This document shows positions 8,712-16,893 of a DNA stretch of 33,649 nt, piece by piece. The notes under the pieces were generated by a model. That model saw nothing but the letters and a program-made list of their open reading frames with translations, was not told the origin of the DNA and made no database searches. The stretch spans positions 1 through 33,649 of the forward strand of contig JAPLEX010000073.1 of assembly GCA_026390995.1 (NCBI GenBank). The letters are read 5' to 3'. Both the position numbers and the translations under genes were made by a program. Positions within the stretch are counted from its first letter, which is position 1. Each line of letters opens with the position of its first letter. Source of the stretch: Flavobacterium sp. GTDB lineage: Bacteria; Bacteroidota; Bacteroidia; Flavobacteriales; Flavobacteriaceae.

Positions 8712-9839
8712 TTATTTTGAAGTACTTTTTATTAAATCTCCCAATTGATCACTTGACATAAACTCAAGATTTGGGTATTTAGCTTGTAGTTTTTTCACGA
8801 TTTTAGATAATAATATAAGTGTGTTTTCACGATTTTTTGGATCAATACCTCCAGAATAATTTACTCGATGAGAGTTAAGCACTAAAGGCTTACCCCAACG
8901 AAACGCATATTCGGCTTCTTTCATTATACTATTTTCCCAATCATAATACCAATCCCTACTCGGTTCAAATGTGCCGTTTCTTCTCCAATAAAATTGACCA
9001 AATACATTTTTATCTCCCCAATAACGATTTTTAGCTATTACACCACCTTTCCCATCTGGTTCAAGTTGGCGACCTACTTGAAAATATTCGACCCCATTTT
9101 TATGTAATACATTATCTAAGTTATCATTTTTTATTCCGCAAGGCGCTACAAATGATTTAGATACAAAACCAAATATTGTATTAAAATGTTCTATTCCTTC
9201 TTCTATAATTTTTTTGAAAGATTGTTCTTCTTGAGGTGATTCAAAATTAAATGCTCCAGTATAATTTAGAAATCTTTGTGAACCATTAACATTATTAAGT
9301 CCTAAAAGAACTTCATTGTCAAAGGCCATAATTTCATTTTTATCACCTAAATTTAGCACTTTCATCCATTCTGTTGGATTTATATGCTCTCTTCCATGGA
9401 ACTGAGGAAATAATAAATGTTTTTTAATTCCTTCTTGCCAGATTGAAAACGCGTTGTGCTGCCCATAACGTTTATAGGTTTCTGTAAATAATTCATATTC
9501 ATATTTAGTGAAACCACTTTCTTTTATTTTTTGAAAATCGGGGTTTGCAACTATTGTATTAGCAGTTATACAAAGATGATTACCATTGATGTCTTTAAAG
9601 CTACTTAACACTTCAAATAGGTCTGTTAAGTCTTTTTCATTTTCCAAACAATCATATTTTGAAAAATAATTGTCATCAACAGCAACTCCTGCAGCTAGTA
9701 ATTTATCATATACTAATTTTGAGGGCATTTTTATCGCGCCCCAATCGTCAGATTCAATCACCAATATTCTTCTTTTAGTAGACCATCCACGTAAATTAAC
9801 ATAGTTTCTACGCAAACTGTTTTTTATTTTTAAAATCAT
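8712..9839 (-). CDS. NodB/CE4-like polysaccharide deacetylase-fold protein (first copy)
   Basis: A 375-residue paralogue of the next gene, with the same motif order: VIESDDWGA (D31, D32), QFHGREHIN (H147, H151), FVAPCGIKN (about 229-237) and VLNSHRVNY (H323). Length and motif spacing match the neighbour almost exactly, while most other residues differ, so the duplication is old. The gene ends 2 bases before the second copy begins. Both copies follow the polymerase gene. A role in removing an N-acetyl or other acyl group from a sugar is the simplest guess, and a heterodimer with one active subunit is also possible. No secretion signal is visible. Confidence 0.65.
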   Translation of the reverse strand: MILKIKNSLRRNYVNLRGWSTKRRILVIESDDWGAIKMPSKLVYDKLLAAGVAVDDNYFSKYDCLENEKDLTDLFEVLSSFKDINGNHLCITANTIVANPDFQKIKESGFTKYEYELFTETYKRYGQHNAFSIWQEGIKKHLLFPQFHGREHINPTEWMKVLNLGDKNEIMAFDNEVLLGLNNVNGSQRFLNYTGAFNFESPQEEQSFKKIIEEGIEHFNTIFGFVSKSFVAPCGIKNDNLDNVLHKNGVEYFQVGRQLEPDGKGGVIAKNRYWGDKNVFGQFYWRRNGTFEPSRDWYYDWENSIMKEAEYAFRWGKPLVLNSHRVNYSGGIDPKNRENTLILLSKIVKKLQAKYPNLEFMSSDQLGDLIKSTSK

Positions 9840-9856
9840 ATTTTTATTTTTTATAG

Positions 9857-11088
9857 TTATTTTATAAATTCAATTAAAGCAATATCACCATCACTAAACA
9901 TTGCAAAAATAGGGCCTCCAAACAATGTATATAATCCTGTGAACTCCAATCCAATTCTAAACTTAATGATAAAGTAAAATAGAATTAAAGGTGCGCAAAT
10001 TAATATAATTTTTTTTTCATGTTTTAACTCACCTTTAAAGAATAGATAAAAAAGGGCAAAAGCAAGCATGTAGCCAATAAATTGAAATCGGTTCATACTT
10101 AGTATAACAGACAATAAATTAAAAACAGCAATAAATAATAATGTAAATGCAAATAGATTTTCAATGTTTTTTTCTTTAATTTTTTTTCTATTTAAATAAA
10201 GAAATACAAGTAATATACCTACTGCCCATTTAAAGACGACTGATAGAATTTACCTCTAAAATTCTTGTTTTCAGTCATTTTGACTTTCAGCTCTTGATAA
10301 TCTTCATTAATATAATCTTCAGATTTTTCTATATAAGTTTGTGGTAAAAAACTGAGCTGATTTTCAAAAACATCCAAATTAAATGAAATTGTTAATGAAA
10401 CTAAAAAACAAACAAAATACAGTTTAGTTAAATTTCCTAACAATATATATATCAGATATACTCCTATTGCTATAAAAAATGAAAAGTGTATAAATGGAGA
10501 AATAAAAACAAATAATAATCCCCATTTTTTTTTATAAATCATTTTGTTAAAAATTCCATAGAAAAAAATTTGTGATGCTAATGAAAAACGCATTACGTTA
10601 ATATCCCATACTGCAAACAAAAAAGAAAATACAATTACAAATAACAAGCCATACCATATTGGTTTTTTACTTGCTAAACTGAGCACATTCCATATATTTC
10701 TTGACAAGAAAAAACCAAAAAACAATCCAATTATCATAAGAAAAACCTGGAAATTCTCTGTAAAGGAAGATGCTAAATAAGACAATAAAGGTTGAATAAA
10801 ATCTAAATTATTTTTGTCAATAAGTGTTTTAATAAAATCTTTCACCCCTAAATGCATTTTACAATGCATTTCAAATAAATTTTTATATCTATTTATGTCT
10901 GAGCCCTTATTTCCTATTACAAATGTATATCCAAAAAAACCGCTAAATAAAAACACCGAGTTTTTGGCCCAAGTTTCTTTATAATTTAGAACAGATATGT
11001 AAACTGCCAATAAAGGGGATAATAAAAAAACAAGTAATATATATATGGAATTACTTGATTTTAATTGTATGTCAATATTCTTATACAT
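9857..11088 (-). pseudogene. EpsG/Wzy-family O-antigen polymerase, split by a -1 frameshift
   Basis: Two reading frames join into one EpsG-type membrane polymerase. The first (11088 down to a TAG at 10219-10221) gives 289 residues with several membrane spans and the family-like GSDINRYKNLFE. The second continues in the -1 frame as WAVGILLVFLYLN through further spans, ending at 9857. The frame change falls at 10228-10234, which reads T TTA AAT in frame, a canonical -1 slippery heptamer. A -1 slip there would give a product of the length expected for an unbroken gene. It is therefore either a one-base deletion (mutation or sequencing error) or a programmed frameshift. The start overlaps the upstream gene by 8 bases. 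Its expected role is joining repeat units in the periplasm. Confidence 0.75.
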
Positions 11089-12133
11089 TTACAATATTTA
11101 GCAAGTAACTTTTTATTTCTTCGAAATTTTGTAACACTTTAATGTAATTTCTGGGATTAAATCGTTCAATTTCTTTTTTTAATTCTCCAGATTTTGCAAC
11201 GATTGGGTATGTCCATATATATTTACAATTAGTATTTTGATAAAGCATACTATTTGAATATGAAGAAATTATTACTCCATCTTTCATGGAGGCAATTAAC
11301 AACTCCACTGGAAATATTTCAGTAATAAGAAAAATAGAATCATCTAAATAAGTTAAATTTTCTAACTTTTGGTTTGGATGTTTTTTAAAAAGTATTTTAT
11401 ATCCAGGTAATGTTTCTGTTATTGTTTTCAAAAGCATTGATTCATAACTAGGTAAATAGTGTCTATCATTTATCACCAAAACTACTTTTGATAATTCAGG
11501 ATAATTTGAAAAGTCGACTAGAAAAGTTTTTTTTAAACTCTCGATTTTTTCATCAGACAAAGTATAATCTACCTCTATTATTTTTTTATTGGACAAATTT
11601 GGCAAGGTCTTACTATAAGCATATATGAAATCATAATACCCGTTTTTACCAAAATCCCAACTAGTAAACCAAAACTTCAAAAACTTAAGGCCATGAAGTT
11701 TAAAAAATTTATAACTTTTTATAGAATTTATTAATCTTGATCTATAATTTTTAGATTTAAATTTCACATAAGCTCCCATTCCATCAGGAGCCAAGAATGT
11801 TGTGGTATTTTTGTTTTTAAAATAATATGTTAAGTAAACAAAAATTGGATCGTGGTACAAAAATGAAACAAAATGATAAAATTGATTACTTTCAATGAAT
11901 TGTTTCAAATTTATTACATCAGGGAAAACTCTATCAGAGTGATGAAAATATTCCACTTTATGATATATATATCTACTATCTAAATTAACATTACTAAGTC
12001 GAGATTGTGAGTTCGGATTTAATACAATAATAAAATTAATTTCGTATTCTTTTCCCGCATAATATCTGTCAACAAGACTTAATGCAACCATATAGTGGAA
12101 TTCAGTTGCAATTTGAATTATTACTTTCTTCAT
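11081..12133 (-). CDS. Sialyltransferase-like GT-B protein (probable nonulosonic acid transferase)
   Basis: A 350-residue protein of no obvious strong family, but with the three short motifs shared by bacterial sialyltransferases (GT38, GT52, GT80) in the right order. APDGMGAY has D117-G118, the [DE]G motif. FKKHPNQK has H252-P253, the HP motif that binds the CMP phosphate. ISSYSNS has S290-S291, the SS/ST motif, preceded by FPVELLI. The gene overlaps neuA by four bases (ATGA), which ties it to CMP-sugar supply. It would move the CMP-activated nonulosonic acid onto the repeat unit, or extend a polymer of it. The motif reading is mine; a polysialyltransferase-like or capsule GT role is the main alternative. 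Confidence 0.6.
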   Translation of the reverse strand: MKKVIIQIATEFHYMVALSLVDRYYAGKEYEINFIIVLNPNSQSRLSNVNLDSRYIYHKVEYFHHSDRVFPDVINLKQFIESNQFYHFVSFLYHDPIFVYLTYYFKNKNTTTFLAPDGMGAYVKFKSKNYRSRLINSIKSYKFFKLHGLKFLKFWFTSWDFGKNGYYDFIYAYSKTLPNLSNKKIIEVDYTLSDEKIESLKKTFLVDFSNYPELSKVVLVINDRHYLPSYESMLLKTITETLPGYKILFKKHPNQKLENLTYLDDSIFLITEIFPVELLIASMKDGVIISSYSNSMLYQNTNCKYIWTYPIVAKSGELKKEIERFNPRNYIKVLQNFEEIKSYLLNIVNV

Positions 12134-12718
12134 TTATAATTTCTTTGGTTGTACATCATTATTGCCTCAGCCATTTGCCAATCTTCTAAATCATCAATAA
12201 TTTTCCCGCCAAAAATATATTGTCCCACTTTATTTATACGAGTAATATAAATAACGGCACCATTTCTTGCCCAATAGGTAGGTTTTTCTTGTCTTCTTAA
12301 GACTAAGTTCTCACTATCTATAGGCTTTATATATTTCCCATCAAGTAACATAATTGATGAATCTGTATACTTATGCGGAATTTTAATCACACTTACTAAA
12401 GAATCTGCTTCAAGATCTTGAGCAAAAAGTTCTATGGTTTCGTTGATATGTTTTACAGTGCGTAAAGGCGAGGTAACTTGCAATGTCATCACAGCATCAA
12501 AATTACCCTGAACAGCTTCAACTGCATGAACCATTACCGGAAGCGTAGGAGCTAAATCACCCGAAAGCGCAGCTGGTCTTTGAACAACATTAACATTATA
12601 CTGTCTTGCAATTTCTAATATATCCTCATCATCGGAAGAAACAACTACATCATAAAGATTAGAACGCAAGGCATCCCTTACTTCCTCCTCTAGCAGGTAT
12701 AAAACCCAGTATTTTCAT
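12130..12718 (-). pseudogene. neuA: CMP-N-acylneuraminate cytidylyltransferase (neuA) with an internal deletion
   Basis: NeuA activates a nonulosonic acid with CTP. A proper start at 12718 encodes MKILGFIPARGGSKG, the textbook nucleotide-binding loop, but the frame then shifts. The rest resumes in another frame as DALRSNLYDVVVSSDDEDI and runs to 12130 with the family's LQVTSPLRTVKHI and WARNGAVIYI. Against the family, roughly 22-25 residues between the loop and the DALRSN helix are missing, with a deletion length of the form 3n+2. The remaining 179-codon frame has only an internal TTG as start and lacks the CTP-binding loop, so it should be inactive. Eight bases separate it from neuC. Either a real lesion or an assembly error. 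Confidence 0.85.
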
Positions 12719-12726
12719 ACCCTAAA

Positions 12727-13801
12727 TTAATACGTTATTGTTTTTTGAATACTTGGATTTGAAGAAGCTAATATATCTGCTATTTGCGTTCCGGCATGTC
12801 CGTCACCATATATACCCGCATTTTCATATTTTCCATGAGCAATTTGTGTAAGTATAGCTTTTTTAATCTCTTCTCGATCATAGCCAACATTAATTACGTT
12901 TGGTCCCATTTCTCTTTTGTTTTGACGTGTACCAATATTAACAACAGGAGTTCCAATAGTTGCGCCTTCTCTAACACCTGAACTACTATTTCCTACAAGA
13001 CAAGCACAAGTATTCATCAAGTGAATATAAATTTGAGTTGGTAAGTTTTTAAATAATTTCAACCATGTGCCGCTCTCTTTATTATACACTTCTCGGTACA
13101 CTCGAATACCAGTTGAAATATCATCACTACCCGCATCAATATTAGGCCATAACATTATAGTAGGCATTTGTAAGGCATCAAGTGCATACAAAGTTTCTTC
13201 AATTTGAGCTCTATTACTTCCAAATTCAGTTGTAACAGGATGTTGTGATACTAAAAGGAATGGTTTAGTAAGATCTAAATAAGAAGGCCCTACCCCAGTA
13301 AAGTTTTTAAAAAGATTACTTAGTATTTTATGCGAATCATTATTAAGTTCATTCAATACCAAATCCATACGTGGACAACCTACATTATGAACATGTTCTG
13401 GACTTTCACCTAATTTTAATATTCTTTCTTTTGCATCTTCACTAGCTGCAAAATGAATGTGTGCAAATTTAGTAATGGCATGACGGATACTTTCATCGAT
13501 GGTTCCTGTTACTTCTCCGCCCATGGTGTGGGCAATTCGGATATTCATATAAGCTGCAGCAACCTGTAGATTTTGCCATAGTTACAGGGTTTTCGCCTTC
13601 AACAATATTAAAGAAATTAAAGTTGGGCGTAAATCCATCTTTAATAATTAAATCTTCTACCTTCCCAAACCGATCTAAAACGGCTGAAGCTCCAATGATT
13701 AATTGCAATTCAAGTTGTGGATGATTTTTAACAGCCATCATCACTGATTTTATACTACTATAGTTGGCTCTACTACCAACAAAAACACAAATTTTTTTCA
13801 T
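12727..13801 (-). pseudogene. neuC: Hydrolysing UDP-N-acetylglucosamine 2-epimerase (neuC) with an internal deletion
   Basis: NeuC makes ManNAc from UDP-GlcNAc, the first step of sialic-acid-type synthesis. The 5' part starts at 13801 with MKKICVFVGSRANYSSIKSV and runs well to PVTMAKSTG, then leaves frame. The 3' part picks up as AAAYMNIRIAHTMGGEVTG and continues to 12727 with FLLVSQHPVTTEFG and LVGNSSSGVREG, both typical. About 30 residues between these points are missing, including the family's VGDR segment, with loss of frame at about 13565-13575. Each piece alone would be inactive. It follows neuB by 18 bases. The alternative LegG-type substrate (an acetamido-bacillosamine) cannot be excluded. 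Confidence 0.85.
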
Positions 13802-13819
13802 TTTTACATTTCTTATAGA

Positions 13820-14818
13820 TTATTGAAGCTGGCTGTATTCGATTTTTTCGTTAGCCTGTATTGTACTTTTAACTATTCTTCCAATTATATTTTTAAATTC
13901 TTTTGCTGGTATTCCATCACCTGGCTTTTTATACGCAATGTCTTCTGATGAAATAATATGACCCGCAGATAGTACTTTTGTAGATACTATAGATTTTTCA
14001 AAAACAAATTTCATATTACCAAGTTCTTTTACCTTTTCATCTTTATCTATTTTAAAGTTCATAGCAAGCTCAGCTGCACGTATATTATCTACCATATGTT
14101 TAAACTCTTCTGGCTCTGTTGAGTTTTTCGCATCACTTCCATACATTAATTTTGAAAGTGTAAAATGTTTTTCTACTATAGTGGCGCCAAACACTACTGC
14201 TGTTAGAGGAATACCTATTCCTAATGTATGATCCGAAAAACCAACTTTACATTTGTAACGCTCTTTAATTTCCAGCATCACATTTAAACCTGCATTTTCT
14301 GGCTTACATGGATATTCTGAAGTACATTGTAAAATGGTAAGTTTGTCTTTATCTTTAAAAACAGCAACAGCGCGGTCCAATTCCTCCCAAGAACTCATTC
14401 CGCTAGAAAGTATTACTTTTTTACCTGTTTTATCAATAAGTTCTAAAAGCGGAATATTACTAACTTCACCAGAAGGTATTTTAAACGTTGATACACCGAG
14501 ATCCATTAATAAATCAACAGCCTCTGAAGAAAAAGGTGATGAAAAAAAATCTACATCACACTCTTGTTCAGCATAATCTTTTAAAATTTTATATTGTTCA
14601 AGATTAAATGCTGTTCGTTCAAAATACTCTTTTCTTGATTCGTCTTTAAAATAAGCAGGATTAGGAGCACTTGATAAACTTTCTGCCTCAAAAATATGAG
14701 TTTGAAACTTTACAGCATCTACACCACAATCAGCAGCAGCTTTAATGAATTGTTTAGCTAAGCCTACTGAGCCCTCATGTGTATTACCTATTTCTGCTAT
14801 GATGTATGTTTTTTTCAT
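13820..14818 (-). CDS. neuB: N-acylneuraminate synthase (NeuB family, with C-terminal SAF domain)
   Basis: A complete 332-residue PEP-dependent nonulosonate synthase. The barrel opens with YIIAEIGNTHEGSVGLAK, then VDAVKFQTHIFEAE, FKIPSGEVSNIPLLELI, QCTSEYPCKPENAG, VGFSDHTLGIG and IVEKHFTLSKLMYGSDA, all hallmark NeuB segments. The last 60 or so residues (from about FEKSIVSTKVLSAGHII) form the antifreeze-like SAF lid, with the KKPGDGIPA motif. It condenses PEP with ManNAc or a related 6-carbon sugar. It is the first gene of the AT-rich operon and the only intact member of the neuBCA set here. No bacillosamine-type dehydratase or aminotransferase genes lie in the window, which favours a Neu5Ac-like product, but the exact sugar is open. 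Confidence 0.92.
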   Translation of the reverse strand: MKKTYIIAEIGNTHEGSVGLAKQFIKAAADCGVDAVKFQTHIFEAESLSSAPNPAYFKDESRKEYFERTAFNLEQYKILKDYAEQECDVDFFSSPFSSEAVDLLMDLGVSTFKIPSGEVSNIPLLELIDKTGKKVILSSGMSSWEELDRAVAVFKDKDKLTILQCTSEYPCKPENAGLNVMLEIKERYKCKVGFSDHTLGIGIPLTAVVFGATIVEKHFTLSKLMYGSDAKNSTEPEEFKHMVDNIRAAELAMNFKIDKDEKVKELGNMKFVFEKSIVSTKVLSAGHIISSEDIAYKKPGDGIPAKEFKNIIGRIVKSTIQANEKIEYSQLQ

Positions 14819-14971
14819 AAAATCTATGTTTTAAATTTTTTAATTTATCATTTTAAATTTTATAACCATAAAAAATATTTGTAATTTTTTGTTTTTTTAA
14901 AGCTTCGCCCCGTCAGTCACATACCGTAACCAACAAGGGTGTTGTTCGATTGAGCCCAAAAGGGCCTTTAT
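14819..14971 (-). promoter_or_regulatory. Leader region of the polysaccharide operon, with small inverted repeats
   Basis: This gap separates the winged-helix gene from neuB. On the minus strand it begins with a GCCC-TTTT-GGGC hairpin (14954-14965) and an AACAACA/TGTTGGTT imperfect hairpin (about 14928-14946), and then becomes almost pure A/T from about 14900 to the neuB ATG. It would be a sensible place for promoter or antitermination signals, but no strong -33/-7 pair is seen. The change in base composition at about 14900 marks the edge of the AT-rich locus. Confidence 0.4.
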
Positions 14972-15478
14972 TTATTCCTTTTCAAACACCACAAAACCAT
15001 AGCCTTGGTAGGCGGTTGTGGTGATGAATTTAATTTTTTTGTTTATTTCGGCTTCAATTTTGGGCACCAACTGTTCCAAATAATCTTGGTTAATGTGCGG
15101 CCCTTCAACCACTACTTCTATCTCATCACTCGCAATTCCGCGGGCATAACTGCCGGCAACCCATACGCGATCTACTTCTCCCATGCGTTCCAACACACTG
15201 GCCACAATCGTGTCAATGCCCACGTATTTGCGGACAATTTGTTGTAACAAACTGTAAAAAGGATGTTGGCTGTTGGCCTTGTAGGTGATTTTGTGCTCGT
15301 CGCCTCTACGCAGAATAATTCCGGCTTCAGACAAGTTGTTGAGCTCTTTGCGAATGGCATTAGTCGATTCGTTCATCTCAACCGCTAACCCTCGAAGATA
15401 GCCTTCATTATCCACATTGGTGAAGAATTTTACCAGAAGTCGTAGGCGGGTTTTAGAGGTAATTAAATCGGCTAACAT
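14972..15478 (-). CDS. Winged-helix regulator fused to a degenerate nucleotidyltransferase domain
   Basis: A 168-residue two-domain protein. Residues 1 to about 75 form an ArsR-like winged helix (RLAVEM-type recognition region with NESTNAIRKELNNLSEAGII). Residues about 100-165 resemble a MNT/Pol-beta nucleotidyltransferase: VWVAGSYARGIASDEIEVVV has the G109-S110 and R113-G114 signature, but the metal site reads EIE (E119, E121) where DID is usual, so catalysis is doubtful. It sits just upstream of, and in line with, the polysaccharide operon, at normal-GC composition, which suggests a resident regulator of the variable locus. DNA binding is a fair inference; the ligand or role of the second domain is unknown. 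Confidence 0.75.
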   Translation of the reverse strand: MLADLITSKTRLRLLVKFFTNVDNEGYLRGLAVEMNESTNAIRKELNNLSEAGIILRRGDEHKITYKANSQHPFYSLLQQIVRKYVGIDTIVASVLERMGEVDRVWVAGSYARGIASDEIEVVVEGPHINQDYLEQLVPKIEAEINKKIKFITTTAYQGYGFVVFEKE

Positions 15479-15500
15479 ATCACGGGGATGAAATGAGTAA

Positions 15501-15508
15501 CAAAAGTA
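15501..15508 (-). promoter_or_regulatory. Probable -7 box (TACTTTTG) for the winged-helix gene
   Basis: On the minus strand these bases match TAnnTTTG exactly and lie 23-30 bases before the ATG at 15478. No clear TTG -33 element is found, so the promoter rests on one element only. Confidence 0.4.
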
Positions 15509-15693
15509 CTCTATTTGTTTCTATGTATGTTAAGGAAATGTGAAGTTTTTTTGCGGTTTTTGTAAGAACCTATAAAAGTTAATCAAAAACAAACCATAAC
15601 CCCTAAAAGAATTTTCGCTAAGAAATTATAACTATTTAGTTAGTTTATTAAACTCCATCAATTCAAGATTCACTCACAACCCAATAAAATTAC

Positions 15694-15701
15694 TTACTTT
15701 G
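15694..15701 (+). promoter_or_regulatory. Possible -7 box (TTACTTTG) for the cyclase-family gene
   Basis: Seven of eight bases match TAnnTTTG, 31 bases before the ATG at 15733, giving a short leader. The -33 element is not evident. The 254-base gap 15479-15732 between the two divergent genes shows no other structure that I could see. Confidence 0.35.
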
Positions 15702-15732
15702 CAAGAGCCATTTAATTCTGTTTCGAACGAAT

Positions 15733-16509
15733 ATGAAAATAAGTTTTAGACATCAGGACGTTAATTACCAAGCCGATTTAGCGCAACCGCTGGATATTTC
15801 GTTGTCCTTATCCAATACCGATCAGAATCCAATAGCTTGGTATATCGAGAAACCCCGTATTGAGCCGGTTCGGTTTGGCGATTGGGTAGGAAAAGTGGCC
15901 CAAGGCAGCTCAACTAACTTTAACGACATCTATTTCAATCCGCACGGGCACGGCACGCATACCGAATGCTTGGGGCATATAACCCAAGAATTTTACAGCA
16001 TCAACGACTGCTTGAAAACCTTTTTCTTTTTGGCCGAATTGATTTCTTTAGTGCCCATGGCCATGAAATCTGATCGGGTAATTACCAAAGTACAAGTCGA
16101 AGTCGCATTAAACGGAAAGCGGCCGGAAGCGCTAGTGATTCGTACACTTCCCAATCGTTTAGATAAAAAAAATCAAAACTACTCCCACACCAATCCGCCT
16201 TATTTGGCTGAAGAAGCGGCCCTTTATTTGCGCGAAATTGGGGTGCAGCATTTGCTCATCGATTTGCCCAGTGTAGATCGGGAAGAAGACCAAGGGAAAC
16301 TCTTGGCGCACAAGGCCTTTTGGAATGTAAAAAACACACAAGTGCTCAACGAAGATGCCCGTTTATCCTGTACCATTACCGAGTTAATTTTTGTGCCCGA
16401 TGCGGCACAAGACGGAACCTATTTACTCAATTTGCAAATCGCCTCGTTTGAAAACGACGCCAGTCCAAGCAAACCGGTGTTGTATGCACTAACCCAAATT
16501 CAGCCTTAA
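15733..16509 (+). CDS. Cyclase-family protein (kynurenine formamidase-like metal hydrolase)
   Basis: A 258-residue cytosolic protein of the cyclase family (PF04199). The key motif FNPHGHGTHTECLGH (about residues 74-88) contains the HxGTHxE/D metal-binding core. A later LLIDLPSVDREEDQGKLLAHKAFW supplies the second conserved D...H region. Members open cyclic amides or formyl groups, kynurenine formamidase being the best known, but no tryptophan-degradation genes are nearby, so the substrate is open. The start ATG at 15733 follows a promoter-like box. It is followed 3 bases later by the MmcQ/YjbR gene, so the two are likely co-transcribed. Base composition is much higher in GC than the polysaccharide locus. 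Confidence 0.85.
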   Translation: MKISFRHQDVNYQADLAQPLDISLSLSNTDQNPIAWYIEKPRIEPVRFGDWVGKVAQGSSTNFNDIYFNPHGHGTHTECLGHITQEFYSINDCLKTFFFLAELISLVPMAMKSDRVITKVQVEVALNGKRPEALVIRTLPNRLDKKNQNYSHTNPPYLAEEAALYLREIGVQHLLIDLPSVDREEDQGKLLAHKAFWNVKNTQVLNEDARLSCTITELIFVPDAAQDGTYLLNLQIASFENDASPSKPVLYALTQIQP

Positions 16510-16512
16510 GCA

Positions 16513-16893
16513 GTGAACTTAGAGCAATTTTACGACTATTGTTTGGCGAAACCTGCCGTAACCGAACACTTCCCTTTTGACGAAGATACATTGGTGTTTA
16601 AAGTAGGTGGAAAAATGTTTTGCCTCACCTCGTTAAAAGAATGGGAAAACGGCACACCCTCGGTAAATTTGAAAGGTGATCCGGAGCGCAACACAGAATT
16701 AAGGGCTGAATATGCATCAGTAGAACCGGGATTTCACATGAGTAAAACCCATTGGAATACGGTGCAAATCCATGGGGATGTGTCCGATAAATTACTTTTG
16801 ACTTTGCTCGACGAATCCTATAAATTAGTGTTTTCTGGATTAACCAAAAAAATGCAACAGGCTATATCAGTTCAGGATCAATCACTTGAGTAG
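16513..16893 (+). CDS. MmcQ/YjbR family protein
   Basis: A 126-residue protein with the whole YjbR pattern (PF04237): a start like MNLEQFYDYCLAKPAVTEHF, then FPFDEDTLVFKVGGKMFCL, PSVNLKGDPE and the late MSKTHWNTVQIHGDVSD. The fold resembles a double-wing DNA-binding motif, but the cellular role of this family is not established. The start is a GTG at 16513, three bases after the cyclase stop, and the frame upstream is closed. Its 3' end overlaps the antisense UpxY-like gene by 32 bases (16862-16893), a tail-to-tail arrangement. Confidence 0.85.
   Translation: MNLEQFYDYCLAKPAVTEHFPFDEDTLVFKVGGKMFCLTSLKEWENGTPSVNLKGDPERNTELRAEYASVEPGFHMSKTHWNTVQIHGDVSDKLLLTLLDESYKLVFSGLTKKMQQAISVQDQSLE

Noticed and set aside
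12130..12669. A naturally short, complete NeuA starting at 12669
   Set aside because: Its start would be an internal TTG and it lacks the CTP-binding loop, while that loop with its own ATG is present just upstream in another frame.
14954..14965. Terminator between the winged-helix gene and neuB
   Set aside because: The stem is only 4 bp, and on the minus strand it is not followed by a T-run; the U-rich side is on the plus strand, where no gene precedes it.
15005..15360. Open frames in other frames and on the opposite strand over the winged-helix gene
   Set aside because: They give no domain pattern and fully overlap a well-supported gene.
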